The notes: generated by a model from the letters alone, not told the origin. Shown: positions 11,920-23,108, numbered from the stretch's first letter. The stretch: DNA of 64,000 nucleotides from Brenneria sp. hezel4-2-4 (GCF_013155275.1 NZ_JABJXS010000001.1:248001-312000), one strand, 5' to 3'. Program-made: numbers and translations.

Positions 11920-13311
11920 ATGGCCTACGCCACAACGAACCCTTACACCGGGGAATTAATAAAAACTTTTCCTGATGCGACGGATGCCGAAGTCGCATCC
12001 GCAATAGAACACGCGCATGCGACTTTCCTGGCATGGAAAGACACCTCTTTTGCGGAAAGACGAGCCATCATGCAACGTGCAGCGGATTTACTGCGTGAAG
12101 AGAGCGACAGCTACGCAAAACTCTTGACGTTGGAGATGGGTAAACTGTTCACCGAAGCAAAAGCGGAAGTCGAGTTATCCGCCCAGATTTTCGAATATTA
12201 CGCAAAATACGCGGAATCACTGCTTGAACCGGAAAAGCTTCCGGTAGCCGATCCTGCCGAAGGTGAAGCGGTGGTATACCATGAACCGCTTGGTGTCCTG
12301 TTAGCCATCGAACCGTGGAATTTCCCTTATTACCAGATTGCCCGCATCATTGCCCCGCAGTTGTCCGCCGGGAATACCATCTTGCTGAAACATGCCTCAA
12401 ACGTTCCGCAGAGCGCGGCATTGTTTGACCGTCTGATGCGTGATGCAGGCTTGCCGGAAGGGGCTTTCAAAAATCTGTACGTCACGCGTTCCCAGATTGA
12501 ACGCATCCTTAACGATCCGCGCGTGCACGGTGTTGCGCTCACCGGCTCTGAAGACGCCGGCGCGCTCGTTGCCCAGCAAGCCGCCAAAGCACTCAAAAAA
12601 TCGACGCTCGAACTGGGCGGCGCGGATGCGTTTATCGTACTGGCCGACGCCGAAATGGAAAAAACCGTCAAATGGGCGGTATTCGGACGTCACTGGAACG
12701 GCGGACAGGTCTGTGTGTCATCTAAACGCATGATTATCGTCGATGAGGTTTATGACGAATTCCTCAAACTGTATACCGATGGCGTAGCGGCATTACGCGC
12801 AGGCGACCCCATGTCCCCCGATACCACGCTTGCCCCGCTTTCATCGCAAAAAGCGGCGGATGAGGTGAAAGAGAAAATCCAGTTTGCTGTGGATCATGGC
12901 GCAATCGCCACAGAGGTTGGTCCTAAGGTCCCGGAAAAAGGCGCATTCGTTCAGCCAACCATTCTGACAAACGTGTTACCGGACAACCCGGCCTATTCCA
13001 TGGAGTTTTTCGGGCCGATATCAATGCTTTTCCGGGCCAAAGATGAAGCTGACGCGATCCGCATCGCCAATGATTCTCCCTTCGGTTTAGGCGGCTCCGT
13101 CTTCACCCGGGATACCCAACATGGCGCGGAAGTCGCGAAAAAAGTCTCAACCGGTATGGTGTTTGTTAACCATCCGACCATGGTTAAAGCCGACCTCCCC
13201 TTTGGCGGGGTCCGTCGTTCAGGGTATGGTCGTGAGTTAATTGGATTGGGCATCAAAGAATTTGTAAACCATAAATTGGTCAACATTGTCGATATTGATG
13301 CTGAATTCTGA
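11920..13311 (+). CDS. NAD(P)-dependent succinate-semialdehyde dehydrogenase-type aldehyde dehydrogenase
   Basis: This 463-residue aldehyde dehydrogenase most resembles the short (about 460) succinate-semialdehyde dehydrogenases such as E. coli Sad/YneI. The fold landmarks are all present: EPWNFPYY with the transition-state Asn, ELGGAD with general-base Glu231, GGQVCVSS with nucleophile Cys265, and the EFFGPIS region. The predicted reaction is oxidation of succinate semialdehyde (or a related aldehyde) to the acid. Substrate is inferred from family resemblance only. It precedes an NAD(P)H:FMN reductase by 104 bases, and the pair may be one transcript. No GABA transaminase is nearby. Confidence 0.85.
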   Translation: MAYATTNPYTGELIKTFPDATDAEVASAIEHAHATFLAWKDTSFAERRAIMQRAADLLREESDSYAKLLTLEMGKLFTEAKAEVELSAQIFEYYAKYAESLLEPEKLPVADPAEGEAVVYHEPLGVLLAIEPWNFPYYQIARIIAPQLSAGNTILLKHASNVPQSAALFDRLMRDAGLPEGAFKNLYVTRSQIERILNDPRVHGVALTGSEDAGALVAQQAAKALKKSTLELGGADAFIVLADAEMEKTVKWAVFGRHWNGGQVCVSSKRMIIVDEVYDEFLKLYTDGVAALRAGDPMSPDTTLAPLSSQKAADEVKEKIQFAVDHGAIATEVGPKVPEKGAFVQPTILTNVLPDNPAYSMEFFGPISMLFRAKDEADAIRIANDSPFGLGGSVFTRDTQHGAEVAKKVSTGMVFVNHPTMVKADLPFGGVRRSGYGRELIGLGIKEFVNHKLVNIVDIDAEF

Positions 13312-13415
13312 TCCCGGTTTTTCTGACATAATGACCTGTATGCGGTATTTTCTCTGCGCAAATTAAAAATACAGGTCACTATTTAAAAGAACATTATTAT
13401 ATGGAGGAAAATATT

Positions 13416-13958
13416 ATGGCGGCTATTAATCTCGTAGGTATAGCAGGCAGTTTACGTCAAAAATCAACCAACAAAGGCCTGTTGCGGGCAGCGAAATCAC
13501 TATTACCAGACAATGTATCGCTGGATATTGCTGATTTAAACGACGTGCCCTTTTATAATGCAGACATAATAATCGTACCCGATGCCGTTCAACGAATAAT
13601 ACAGCAGGTCAAAAAAGCGGACGGTTTAATTATCGCCTGCACGGAATACAATTACTCTATTGCCCCTGCGTTGAAAAATATTCTGGATTGGATATCACGT
13701 GACGACGATAAAACATTATTGGCAGGAAAGCCGTTAGCGATAATGGGTTCCGGCGGCGGTATGGGAACATCGCGCGCGCAGTACCATTTACGTCAGGTTT
13801 GCGTATTTCTTGAGTTGCAACCCTTGAATAAACCAGAGGTTTTCTCAAACGCCTTTAGCGGTAGCTTTGACGCGGACGGCAACCTTGTTGACGAAAAAAT
13901 CAAAGGTTTAATATCACAACAGATATCCACGCTAGTGGAAACCATCAATAAAGCGTAA
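13416..13958 (+). CDS. NADPH-dependent FMN reductase family protein
   Basis: This is a 180-residue flavodoxin-fold oxidoreductase. The phosphate-binding loop is GIAGSLRQKSTNKGLLRAA, split as GIAGSLRQKST and NKGLLRAA. The isoalloxazine-contacting segment is CTEYNYSIAPALKNILDW, followed by LAIMGSGGGMGTSRAQ. These mark the ChrR/YieF, azoreductase and quinone-reductase clan (NADPH_FMN_red). An ATG at 13401 is in frame, but GGAGG lies between it and the ATG at 13416, so 13416 is the start. It could reduce FMN, quinones or metals; the physiological substrate is unknown. Confidence 0.85.
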   Translation: MAAINLVGIAGSLRQKSTNKGLLRAAKSLLPDNVSLDIADLNDVPFYNADIIIVPDAVQRIIQQVKKADGLIIACTEYNYSIAPALKNILDWISRDDDKTLLAGKPLAIMGSGGGMGTSRAQYHLRQVCVFLELQPLNKPEVFSNAFSGSFDADGNLVDEKIKGLISQQISTLVETINKA

Positions 13959-14053
13959 AAACGCAATGGTCAGCATCAACCTGAAAAGCGCTGTCTGACA
14001 TAGGTAATATAAAACCTATGGCGCGAGTCGACTATGCTGACCACGATAAAACA

Positions 14054-14311
14054 TCAAGCTGGAAAATAGGTTATCGAATGCTCGGGCGTATCGTTTTTAG
14101 CATTGATGATCAAATCCCAGTCGCCGGTATAAGGAACCGTTAAATATATTTCATTCTCAGCTCTTACGCTAATAGCATCCTGCATAACATTTTTATTCTG
14201 AGGGTCGGTCGCGTGCGCGCCATTAACCATCTGAAGCTCAAACGCATTAGCGCATCGAACAATTACCGTATCACCACCAAAAAGACTTAAACACGTGCGA
14301 ATTACAGACAT
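14054..14311 (-). CDS. Small DUF1883-like protein
   Basis: The 85-residue protein MSVIRTCLSLFGG... has a GGDTVIVRCANAFELQMVNG stretch (strand-turn-strand, ending at MVNG) and a YLTVPYTGDWDLIIN end. This resembles the all-beta DUF1883 family pattern (GD-hydrophobic-V-x-C ... VPxxGxWxLxI). GGAGG lies 7 bases before this ATG, which is preferred over upstream ATGs in the same frame. There is no signal peptide and no known function. The family call is from memory of the pattern and is tentative. Confidence 0.5.
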   Translation of the reverse strand: MSVIRTCLSLFGGDTVIVRCANAFELQMVNGAHATDPQNKNVMQDAISVRAENEIYLTVPYTGDWDLIINAKNDTPEHSITYFPA

Positions 14312-14416
14312 ACATCCTCCACGGCACACAGCCATTGGCATGCCTTCATGAAACAAATCTATGGATCATTTCCCACAACGGGATTTTCATAAGAACAAAA
14401 TGTATACCGACAGATT

Positions 14417-14430
14417 GTGATCTAGATCAA
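14417..14430. promoter_or_regulatory. FNR/CRP-like dyad
   Basis: GTGATCTAGATCAA matches the FNR consensus TTGAT-N4-ATCAA with one mismatch, and its left half (TGTGA, from 14416) also looks like a CRP half-site. It lies between two divergent small genes, 140 bases before the plus-strand start at 14570 and about 105 bases before the minus-strand start at 14311. It could serve either gene. Confidence 0.45.
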
Positions 14431-14569
14431 CTTAATTCCACGTTTCCGGTGAATCTTCTGTGGAATAAGATTGGCTTATGGCAGACAACCTTGCTCAACA
14501 CACAAAAAGCGCTAATTGATAATCCTCCGCCTATACTTTTAGAGTCATAGTGAAATTACAGAGGCTTTT

Positions 14570-14842
14570 ATGCTTTGGTTTGAGGAAGGTTTGTATTTAA
14601 GAATAAAACAGTTGGAAAACGGCCCCTCACCCTTGCCGCTTAACAGCGGGTTTAACTGTGAAACCGCCTACCGAGCGATTGGCGTGTTCAATCCGTCTGA
14701 AACATCGGACGCCTATTATATTTTTTCCAACGATAGAGATGAGATATGGTTTATCTGCAACAGACACCTGCGAACGGTTGCCATCTCGCCAAAACCCGCG
14801 GATTTCCGCCGGCCGCTGGCTTCATTTTCAGTGATGGCCTGA
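14570..14842 (+). CDS. Hypothetical 90-residue protein
   Basis: The protein was not recognised. The 90-residue frame starts MLWFEEGLYLRIKQLENG with AGAGG 6-7 bases upstream. It is soluble, without signal peptide or membrane helix, and has aromatic-rich beta-like segments (SDAYYIFSNDRDEIWFICNRHL). The arginine- and proline-rich tail PKPADFRRPLASFSVMA may be disordered. It is monocistronic, divergent from the DUF1883-like gene and convergent with icd. An FNR-like dyad is upstream. Confidence 0.55.
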   Translation: MLWFEEGLYLRIKQLENGPSPLPLNSGFNCETAYRAIGVFNPSETSDAYYIFSNDRDEIWFICNRHLRTVAISPKPADFRRPLASFSVMA

Positions 14843-14922
14843 ATGATAATCGGACGCAAAGTCCAAAAGAACGCTTGAGCGTAAAAAGAGCGCGTTGAAG
14901 CGATCCGCAATCGCATTAGAAT

Positions 14923-14953
14923 AATAAACGGAAGCATTAAGCCTCCGTTTATT
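14923..14953 (-). terminator. Terminator after icd
   Basis: On the minus strand AATAAACGGAGGC pairs with a 13-base partner carrying one G-U wobble around a 5-base loop, 13 bases past the icd stop. The lower stem is A/T-rich and supplies the U-rich end. Confidence 0.7.
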
Positions 14954-14966
14954 GGATAACCGTCGC

Positions 14967-16220
14967 TTACATATTATCGATGATATCCTGCGCGAACTCG
15001 CTACATTTCCGCAGCTTAGCGCCGTCCATCAGACGTTCGAAATCGTAGGTCACGGTCTTGTTCTTGATCGCGCCCTCAACGCCTTTAACAATCAGGTCGG
15101 CGGCTTCGAACCATTGCAGATGGCGCAGCATCATTTCAGCAGACAGGATAACCGAACCCGGGTTCACTTTGTCCTGACCGGCGTACTTCGGCGCAGTACC
15201 GTGAGTCGCTTCAAACAGCGCGCATTCATCGCCGATATTCGCGCCGGGGGCAATACCGATACCGCCGACCTGCGCGGCCAGGGCGTCGGAAATGTAGTCG
15301 CCGTTCAGGTTCATACAGGCGATGACATCGTATTCGGCCGGACGCAGCAGAATTTGTTGTAAAAACGCATCCGCAATGACGTCTTTAACCACAATCTCTT
15401 TACCGGTTTTCGGATTGTTGATTTTAACCCACGGGCCGCCATCAATCAGTTCACCGCCAAACTCTTCACGCGCCAGTTGGTAGCCCCAGTCTTTAAAGGC
15501 GCCCTCGGTGAATTTCATGATATTGCCTTTATGAACCAGCGTGACGGAGTCGCGATCGTTGGTAATCGCGTATTCAATCGCCGCGCGCACCAGGCGTTTT
15601 GTGCCCTGCTCGGAACAGGGTTTGATGCCGATACCGCACTGCTCTGGGAAACGAATTTTGTTTACGCCCATCTCGTCACGCAGGAATTTGATCACTTTAT
15701 CCGCTTCAGCCGAGCCGGCTTTCCACTCGATACCCGCATAGATATCTTCCGCGTTCTCACGGAAGATCACCATGTCGGTCAATTCAGGGTGTTTAACCGG
15801 GCTTGGCGTGCCTTCGTAGTAGCGCACCGGACGCAGACAGATATACAGATCCAGTTGCTGACGCAAGGCAACGTTCAGAGAACGGATGCCGCCGCCGACT
15901 GGCGTAGTCAACGGACCTTTAATCGCCACACGATATTCACGAATCAGATCCAGCGTTTCTTCCGGCAGCCAAACGTCTTTGCCATAAATCTGCGTTGATT
16001 TTTCGCCGGTATAAATTTCCATCCAGGAGATAGCGCGCTTGCCCTGATAGGCTTTTTTTACTGCCGCATTAACAACATTGATCATCGCCGGCGTTACATC
16101 GACGCCTATGCCGTCCCCTTCGATAAAAGGAATGACCGGATTATTGGGAACGATCAGCTTACCTTGAGCATCAACCGTGATCTTTTGACCTTCTGTCGGT
16201 ACCACTACTTTGCTTTCCAT
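14967..16220 (-). CDS. icd: Isocitrate dehydrogenase (NADP+)
   Basis: Icd oxidises isocitrate to 2-oxoglutarate in the TCA cycle. The 417-residue protein starts [14 protein letters not shown] with AGGAGAGG before it; an upstream in-frame ATG at 16241 is rejected on family length. [12 protein letters not shown] and [12 protein letters not shown], whose Ser is the AceK phosphorylation site in E. coli, are present. [17 protein letters not shown], and [16 protein letters not shown] with the Lys/Tyr NADP selectivity region, are also intact. Position next to rluE is as in E. coli. Confidence 0.98.
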   Translation of the reverse strand: MESKVVVPTEGQKITVDAQGKLIVPNNPVIPFIEGDGIGVDVTPAMINVVNAAVKKAYQGKRAISWMEIYTGEKSTQIYGKDVWLPEETLDLIREYRVAIKGPLTTPVGGGIRSLNVALRQQLDLYICLRPVRYYEGTPSPVKHPELTDMVIFRENAEDIYAGIEWKAGSAEADKVIKFLRDEMGVNKIRFPEQCGIGIKPCSEQGTKRLVRAAIEYAITNDRDSVTLVHKGNIMKFTEGAFKDWGYQLAREEFGGELIDGGPWVKINNPKTGKEIVVKDVIADAFLQQILLRPAEYDVIACMNLNGDYISDALAAQVGGIGIAPGANIGDECALFEATHGTAPKYAGQDKVNPGSVILSAEMMLRHLQWFEAADLIVKGVEGAIKNKTVTYDFERLMDGAKLRKCSEFAQDIIDNM

Positions 16221-16317
16221 TAACCTCTCCTTCGAGCGCAATTGTGTTAATGACTTGTAAGATGTGAGTCGATACTACTTGAATATTTTGCCCGCGCCAA
16301 TCGCAAACCATTTCGAG

Positions 16318-16323
16318 TATAAT
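16318..16323 (+). promoter_or_regulatory. -10 box of the rluE-nudJ promoter
   Basis: A perfect TATAAT lies 28 bases before the rluE start. It overlaps an in-frame ATG at 16322, which argues that this ATG is not the translation start. No good -35 is visible. Confidence 0.5.
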
Positions 16324-16351
16324 GATTTTGTTATCCGCGACCATAAAGACG

Positions 16352-16975
16352 ATGAATAAATTCCCTGTTAAAAATCACCAAGTTAAACGTTTCAGCTCAC
16401 GGGCGGCGGCAAAACGCGGCAGTAAGGGACCACGACGTATCGTATTGTTCAATAAACCCTTTGACGTGCTGCCGCAATTCACCGATGAGGCCGGCCGCTC
16501 AACCCTGAAAGACTATATCCCGATCGAGGATATCTACGCCGCCGGACGTTTAGACCGTGACAGCGAAGGGCTGATGATCCTCACCAATGACGGCAAGCTT
16601 CAGGCCAGGCTCACCCAGCCGTCGCAAAAAACCGCCAAGACCTATTATGCTCAGGTTGAAGGCATTCCCGATCAAGCGGCGCTTGCGCGATTTCGCGCCG
16701 GGCTGGCGCTGAAAGATGGTAAAACCTTACCGGCGGGCGTTGATATCGTTCCTGAACCTGAATGGCTGTGGGAACGGGTTCCGCCTATTCGGGAGCGGAA
16801 AAGCATTCCCGACTGCTGGCTGAAAATCACGCTTTATGAAGGACGCAACCGTCAGGTGCGCCGTATGACGGCTCATATCGGTTATCCCACGCTGCGTTTG
16901 ATCCGCTATGGTATGGCAAACCAGACCGTGAAAAACCTGTTGCCCGGAGAATGGAAGGAGATTGTTGATGTTTAA
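16352..16975 (+). CDS. rluE: 23S rRNA pseudouridine2457 synthase
   Basis: RluE makes pseudouridine 2457 in 23S rRNA. The 207-residue protein lacks an S4 domain and has the RsuA/RluE-type catalytic signature [17 protein letters not shown], with the catalytic Asp in RLDRD, plus [15 protein letters not shown] near the C-terminus. The start [16 protein letters not shown] matches the E. coli NHQVKRFSS segment. The ATG at 16322 lies in the -10 box and is rejected. It overlaps nudJ by 8 bases. Confidence 0.93.
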   Translation: MNKFPVKNHQVKRFSSRAAAKRGSKGPRRIVLFNKPFDVLPQFTDEAGRSTLKDYIPIEDIYAAGRLDRDSEGLMILTNDGKLQARLTQPSQKTAKTYYAQVEGIPDQAALARFRAGLALKDGKTLPAGVDIVPEPEWLWERVPPIRERKSIPDCWLKITLYEGRNRQVRRMTAHIGYPTLRLIRYGMANQTVKNLLPGEWKEIVDV

Positions 16976-17414
16976 GCCGCACGTTACCGTGGCCTGCGTG
17001 GTGCAGGCTGAGAACCATTTTCTGGTGGTCGAAGAGTTGATTAACGATAAGCTGCTGTGGAATCAGCCCGCCGGACATCTCGAAGCCGATGAAACGCTGA
17101 TTCAAGCCGCCAGCCGCGAGCTATGGGAAGAAACAGGCATTCAGGCCGCGCCGCAGAGTTTTCTGCAACTGCACCAGTGGATCGCGCCGGATCGGACGCC
17201 GTTTCTGCGCTTTTGTTTTGCTCTCGACTTGCCGCATCGTCTGGAAACCCAGCCGCACGATAACGATATTGAGCGCTGCCGCTGGCTGACGGCCGAGGAA
17301 ATTCTTCACTCCAACCAGCTGCGCTCACCGTTAGTCGCCGAGAGTATTCGACGCTATCAACAGCCGGAACGCTACCCGCTAACCCTGCTCGGCGCGTTTA
17401 ACTGGCCATTTTAG
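16968..17414 (+). CDS. nudJ: Nudix hydrolase NudJ (thiamine pyrophosphate / nucleotide phosphatase)
   Basis: NudJ hydrolyses HMP-pyrophosphate, thiamine pyrophosphate and nucleoside di- and triphosphates. The 148-residue protein starts [12 protein letters not shown]. The Nudix box, beginning [20 protein letters not shown] and ending TGI, is complete, with the REL-x-EE metal ligands. The start overlaps the end of rluE, suggesting translational coupling; an ATG 6 bases upstream is less like the family. Confidence 0.94.
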   Translation: MFKPHVTVACVVQAENHFLVVEELINDKLLWNQPAGHLEADETLIQAASRELWEETGIQAAPQSFLQLHQWIAPDRTPFLRFCFALDLPHRLETQPHDNDIERCRWLTAEEILHSNQLRSPLVAESIRRYQQPERYPLTLLGAFNWPF

Positions 17415-17527
17415 CGGACAACACATCAGGAATAGCGATGCAGGCCCGGCCGCATCATGATAAAATGCGCCGCTTGTTTTTCGCTTTAATGCGTAAGTGT
17501 TCCAGTTCGTGAGATCGTGAGACGTCC

Positions 17528-18634
17528 ATGTCAGATAACAGCCAGAAAAAAGTGATTGTCGGTATGTCCGGCGGTGTTGATTCATCCGTTTCCGCTTACC
17601 TGTTGCAGCAACAGGGCTATCAAGTCGAAGGCCTGTTTATGAAAAACTGGGAAGAGGACGACGACACGGAGTATTGCTCCGCCGCCGCCGATCTTGCCGA
17701 CGCGCAGGCCGTCTGCGACAGGCTTGGCATTGCGTTGCATACCGTCAATTTCGCCGCCGAATACTGGGACAATGTGTTTGAACTGTTTCTGGCCGAATAT
17801 CGGGCGGGCCGCACGCCTAATCCCGATATTCTGTGCAACAAAGAGATAAAATTTAAAGCCTTTCTTGAATTCGCGGCGGAAGATTTAGGCGCGGACTACA
17901 TCGCCACCGGCCACTATGTCCGCCGCCAGGACGTTGACGGGAAAAGCCGCCTGCTGCGCGGGATCGACGGCAACAAAGATCAGAGCTATTTCCTCTATAC
18001 GCTGAGCCATGAACAGATTGCGCAAAGTTTGTTCCCGGTGGGCGAACTGGAAAAACCGCAGGTGCGTAAAATCGCCGAGCAGTTGGATCTCGCCACCGCC
18101 AAAAAGAAAGACTCCACCGGTATTTGCTTTATCGGCGAACGTAAATTCACTGATTTCCTGGCCCGCTATCTGCCTGCCCAACCAGGCCCGATTTTGTCCG
18201 TGGATGACAGTAAATCCATGGGGCAGCATCAGGGGCTGATGTATCACACCCTGGGACAGCGGAAAGGGTTGGGCATCGGCGGCGTCAAAGATGGCGGCGA
18301 AGATCCCTGGTATGTGGTGGATAAGGACGTAGAAAACAACATCCTGTATGTCGCCCAAGGACATGAACACCCTCGCCTGATGTCTTACGGTTTACTCGCC
18401 CAGCAGTTGCACTGGGTTGATCGCCAGCCATTAACCACGGCATTACGTTGTGTGGTGAAAACCCGTTATCGTCAGGCTGATATCCCCTGCACCGTCACCC
18501 CGCTGGGTGACGATCGCATCACCGTACGTTTTGATGAGCCGGTAGCCGCGGTGACGCCGGGTCAGTCGGCCGTTTTCTATCTGGGCGACGTTTGCCTGGG
18601 TGGCGGCATCATTGAAGAACGCTTACAGGAGTGA
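17528..18634 (+). CDS. mnmA: tRNA-specific 2-thiouridylase MnmA
   Basis: MnmA puts the 2-thio group on wobble U34 of tRNA-Lys, -Glu and -Gln using ATP and sulfur relayed by TusE. The 368-residue protein has the PP-loop SGGVDSS near residue 14 and catalytic cysteines in [10 protein letters not shown] (Cys103) and GICFIGER (Cys200). The C-terminal beta-barrel ends [12 protein letters not shown]. An ATG start after GAGACGTCC is taken. It is followed 2 bases later by hflD. Confidence 0.97.
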   Translation: MSDNSQKKVIVGMSGGVDSSVSAYLLQQQGYQVEGLFMKNWEEDDDTEYCSAAADLADAQAVCDRLGIALHTVNFAAEYWDNVFELFLAEYRAGRTPNPDILCNKEIKFKAFLEFAAEDLGADYIATGHYVRRQDVDGKSRLLRGIDGNKDQSYFLYTLSHEQIAQSLFPVGELEKPQVRKIAEQLDLATAKKKDSTGICFIGERKFTDFLARYLPAQPGPILSVDDSKSMGQHQGLMYHTLGQRKGLGIGGVKDGGEDPWYVVDKDVENNILYVAQGHEHPRLMSYGLLAQQLHWVDRQPLTTALRCVVKTRYRQADIPCTVTPLGDDRITVRFDEPVAAVTPGQSAVFYLGDVCLGGGIIEERLQE

Positions 18635-18636
18635 TC

Positions 18637-19263
18637 GTGGCCAAGAATTATCATGATATTACCCTGGCGCTGGCAGGCGTCTGTCAGTCCGCCTACCTGG
18701 TGCAACAGTTAGCCCATACCGGCAACTGCGACAATGACATTCTGCATACGTCGCTCAACAGTATTCTGGTGGTGAACCCGGCCTCGACGCTGTCCGTCTA
18801 TGGCGATACGGAGCGCAATCTGAAAACCGGGTTGGAAAGCCTGCTGGGTATATTAAACACCAGCGGCAAAGGCCCGGGCGCGGAGCTATCGCGCTATGCT
18901 TTCAGTCTGATTGCTCTGGAGCGCAAGCTGCACGCCAAAAGCGCGGCGCTCGACGAACTGGGTAAGCGCATCGGGCAGTTGGAGCGTCAGTTGGAGCATT
19001 TTGAACTGCTCTCTGATACGATCATCGGCGCGCTGGCCGGCATTTATGTGGATGTGATCAGCACGCTGGGGCCGCGAATTCAGGTAACGGGGTCGCCAGA
19101 GATACTGAAAAACAGTCAGATCCAGGCCAAGGTGCGCGCTGCGCTATTAGCCGGTATTCGCTCTGCGGTGCTGTGGCAGCAGATTGGCGGCGGACGCCTG
19201 CAACTGATGTTCTCCCGCGGTCAACTGGTGAAAGAAGCAAAACAGCTATTGGCACGGTGCTGA
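18637..19263 (+). CDS. hflD: HflD, peripheral membrane regulator of lysogeny
   Basis: HflD is a membrane-associated protein that, in E. coli, binds phage lambda CII and hinders its promoter binding. The 208-residue alpha-helical protein starts at GTG 18637 ([14 protein letters not shown]) with AGGAG six bases before it. A GTG six bases earlier is also in frame. The conserved [21 protein letters not shown] and [15 protein letters not shown] segments are present. It sits between mnmA and purB as in E. coli. Confidence 0.93.
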   Translation: MAKNYHDITLALAGVCQSAYLVQQLAHTGNCDNDILHTSLNSILVVNPASTLSVYGDTERNLKTGLESLLGILNTSGKGPGAELSRYAFSLIALERKLHAKSAALDELGKRIGQLERQLEHFELLSDTIIGALAGIYVDVISTLGPRIQVTGSPEILKNSQIQAKVRAALLAGIRSAVLWQQIGGGRLQLMFSRGQLVKEAKQLLARC

Positions 19264-19294
19264 CCCCCAATTTACGCGTACTTATTGTTATTAA

Positions 19295-20689
<1,395 letters not shown>

Positions 20690-20704
20690 GCGTATATCAC
20701 CACT

Positions 20705-20727
20705 GGCGGGCCGCGCGCCCGCCTTTT
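20705..20727 (+). terminator. Terminator after purB
   Basis: GGCGGGC / GCCCGCC with a 5-base loop is followed by TTTT, 16 bases after the purB stop. Confidence 0.88.
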
Positions 20728-20755
20728 ACTCTATTCTCTTCCCCCTTTTCCCGCC

Positions 20756-20789
20756 TGTTTATTCTCTGTTTATGCTCTCTATGGATAAT
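20756..20789 (+). promoter_or_regulatory. PhoP box and -10 element of phoPQ
   Basis: TGTTTA at 20756-20761 and TGTTTA at 20767-20772 form an exact PhoP direct repeat with a 5-base spacer. GATAAT at 20784-20789 lies 11 bases downstream, which is the class I spacing where PhoP replaces a -35. This indicates positive autoregulation of phoPQ under low magnesium or peptide stress. Confidence 0.88.
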
Positions 20790-20844
20790 TACTAGATTAA
20801 AATTAAATAACACGATGAATTTCGATTGCGTATGACTATGATAC

Positions 20845-20857
20845 GAAACAGTGTTTG
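20845..20857 (+). promoter_or_regulatory. Possible KdgR-like dyad in the phoP leader
   Basis: GAAACAGTGTTTG differs from the ideal dyad GAAACA-N-TGTTTC at one core position, but the outer T and A of the extended KdgR consensus are missing. It lies about 40 bases before the phoP ATG, downstream of the putative -10. It could be chance. Confidence 0.25.
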
Positions 20858-20896
20858 CCTATGGACCGCTTTACCTGTTTGACAGAGGAAATAACG

Positions 20897-21589
20897 ATGC
20901 GCATTCTGGTCGTCGAGGATAATGTTTTATTACGCCATCACCTTACCGTTCAAATGAATGAGATGGGACATCAGATTGATGCTGCCGCGGATGCCAAAGA
21001 AGCCGATTATTTCTTACTCGAACACTCGCCGGATATTGCAATCGTCGATCTCGGATTGCCTGATGAAGACGGCATGAGTCTGATCCGTCGCTGGCGTTCA
21101 CAACAGATTAAGTTACCCATTTTAGTACTGACGGCGCGAGAAGGCTGGCAGGATAAAGTGGCCGTATTGGAAGCGGGCGCGGATGACTACGTCACCAAGC
21201 CTTTTCATATGGAAGAGGTGGTCGCCCGCCTGCAAGCCCTGATGCGCCGTAATAGCGGGCTGGCGTCGCAAATTATCAGCATCCCGCCGTTTGAAATCGA
21301 TCTGTCGCGGCGCGAAGTGATGATTAACGGCACGGCGATCAGGCTGACGGCATTCGAATACACGATCATCGAAACCCTGATCCGCAACAATGGCAAAGTG
21401 GTCAGCAAGGAATCGCTGATGTTGCAGCTCTACCCGGATGCAGAGCTGCGTGAAAGCCACACCATTGACGTACTCATGGGCCGATTGCGCAAAAAAATAC
21501 AGCTTGCCGATTCGCCCGATGTCATCACTACCGTTCGCGGATTAGGTTATCGTTTCGATATTAATACCTGTCAGGCACAAAATGAGTAA
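20897..21589 (+). CDS. phoP: PhoP response regulator (PehR of soft-rot bacteria)
   Basis: PhoP is the OmpR-family regulator of the magnesium, acid and antimicrobial-peptide response. In Pectobacterium its homologue PehR also controls endopolygalacturonase. The 230-residue protein has a receiver domain with Asp51 in IVDLGLP and Lys in YVTKPFH, then a winged-helix DNA-binding domain ending [11 protein letters not shown]. The ATG at 20897 (MRILVVEDN) with AGAGGAAAT upstream is chosen over an in-frame ATG at 20855. It overlaps phoQ by 8 bases. Confidence 0.97.
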   Translation: MRILVVEDNVLLRHHLTVQMNEMGHQIDAAADAKEADYFLLEHSPDIAIVDLGLPDEDGMSLIRRWRSQQIKLPILVLTAREGWQDKVAVLEAGADDYVTKPFHMEEVVARLQALMRRNSGLASQIISIPPFEIDLSRREVMINGTAIRLTAFEYTIIETLIRNNGKVVSKESLMLQLYPDAELRESHTIDVLMGRLRKKIQLADSPDVITTVRGLGYRFDINTCQAQNE

Positions 21590-23108
21590 TAAAAAATCGC
21601 CGGGATCGATATTCAACATCGCCGGCGACGGCCCGAAAGGCGGCGAGCGGGCAGCCCGCCGTAAACGCCCCCCGTTTTCACTACGTGTCCGCTTTTTATT
21701 GGCCACGGTCGCTATTGTGCTGGCGCTCTCCTTGTCTTACGGCGCCGTGGCGATTATCGGCTACAGCATCAATTTCGATAAAACCTCTTTCCGCTTGCTG
21801 CGTGGTGAAAGTAACCTGTTTTACAGTCTGGCGCAGTGGCGGGATAATCACTTAACCATCGCCACCTCGCCGGATATCGATATCAATTTCCCCACATTGG
21901 TTTTAATTTACGATCGGCACGGAAATATACTGTGGCGTGAAAAAGAAGTGCCTGAGCTGGAAGCCCTTATCAATCCTGAATGGTTGAAAAAAACCGCCTA
22001 CCATGAATTGGATACCGATACCGATACCAGCAGCGCCGTGCTGAAAGGCAATACTCTGGTACTGAATAGCCTCAAAGCGCTCCACGGCGTTCATTCGAAT
22101 ACGCTGACGCATTCCATCGCCGTTAATGTCTATCCGCGTACGGAACATCTTCCGCCGTTGACGATTGTGGTGGTCGACAGGATCCCCCAGGAGTTGCAAC
22201 AGGAAGATATTGTCTGGGAGTGGTTCAGCTATGTTTTTATCGCCAATCTTATTCTGGTTTTTCCCTTACTCTGGCTGGCGGCGCACTGGAGCCTGCGTCC
22301 GATCAAAAATCTTGTTGAGCAAATTGCCGAACTGGAAAACGGCACCCGCGAACAGTTGGATGAAAACCCGCCCCGGGAATTATTCAGCCTGGTCAGCAAT
22401 CTGAATATTTTGTTGAACAACGAGCGCCAGCGCTATCACAAATACCGCACCACCCTGACCGACCTCACCCACAGTATGAAAACCCCGTTGGCGGTGCTGC
22501 AAACCACGCTGCGGGCTTTACGTACCGGTAAGGAAATCAACATCGATCAGGCGGAACCCATTATGCTGGAGCAGATAAGCAGGATATCGCAACAGATTGG
22601 TTATTACCTGCATCGGGCCAGCGTGCGTTCCGAGCACCATATGCTGATGCGCGAGGTGCACTCGGTACCCGCATTGCTGGACGGACTGTGCTCGGCGCTA
22701 AACAAGGTTTACCAGCGCAAAGGCGTTGTCCTGACGCTCGATATTTCCCCCGAGCTGACCTTCGTCGGCGAAAAGAACGACTTTATGGAAGTGTTGGGCA
22801 ATGTGCTGGACAACGCCTGCAAATACTGTCTGGAGTTTGTGGAAATCAGCGCCCAACATTCCGACCATAGACTGCATTTGATTATCGATGATGACGGCCC
22901 CGGCATCCCGGAAAGCAAGCGGGCGCTGATTTTTCAGCGCGGACAGCGCGCCGACAGATTACGCCCGGGTCAGGGGATCGGCCTGTCGGTCGCCGCGGAG
23001 ATTATCGAACAATATCAGGGCGAGATCATCATCAGCGACAGTGTTTTGGGCGGCGCCCGGGTAGAAGCCATCTTTTCCCGCCAGAATCTTAGTCAGAATG
23101 AGGTATGA
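21582..23108 (+). CDS. phoQ: PhoQ sensor histidine kinase (PehS)
   Basis: PhoQ is the inner-membrane sensor that phosphorylates PhoP. The 508-residue protein has a longer cytoplasmic N-terminus than E. coli PhoQ (486). It is followed by a first membrane helix (about residues 38-62), a periplasmic PAS-like sensor, a second helix (about 214-236), a HAMP linker, HisKA with His297 in [12 protein letters not shown], and HATPase with NVLDNACKY and GQGIGLSV. The acidic patch is replaced by ELDTDTDTS, encoded by three tandem GATACC units. Translational coupling to phoP is likely. Confidence 0.95.
   Translation: MSNKKSPGSIFNIAGDGPKGGERAARRKRPPFSLRVRFLLATVAIVLALSLSYGAVAIIGYSINFDKTSFRLLRGESNLFYSLAQWRDNHLTIATSPDIDINFPTLVLIYDRHGNILWREKEVPELEALINPEWLKKTAYHELDTDTDTSSAVLKGNTLVLNSLKALHGVHSNTLTHSIAVNVYPRTEHLPPLTIVVVDRIPQELQQEDIVWEWFSYVFIANLILVFPLLWLAAHWSLRPIKNLVEQIAELENGTREQLDENPPRELFSLVSNLNILLNNERQRYHKYRTTLTDLTHSMKTPLAVLQTTLRALRTGKEINIDQAEPIMLEQISRISQQIGYYLHRASVRSEHHMLMREVHSVPALLDGLCSALNKVYQRKGVVLTLDISPELTFVGEKNDFMEVLGNVLDNACKYCLEFVEISAQHSDHRLHLIIDDDGPGIPESKRALIFQRGQRADRLRPGQGIGLSVAAEIIEQYQGEIIISDSVLGGARVEAIFSRQNLSQNEV

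Noticed and set aside
16322-16351. Upstream ATG for rluE
   Set aside because: It overlaps a perfect TATAAT and the family N-terminus matches the ATG at 16352.
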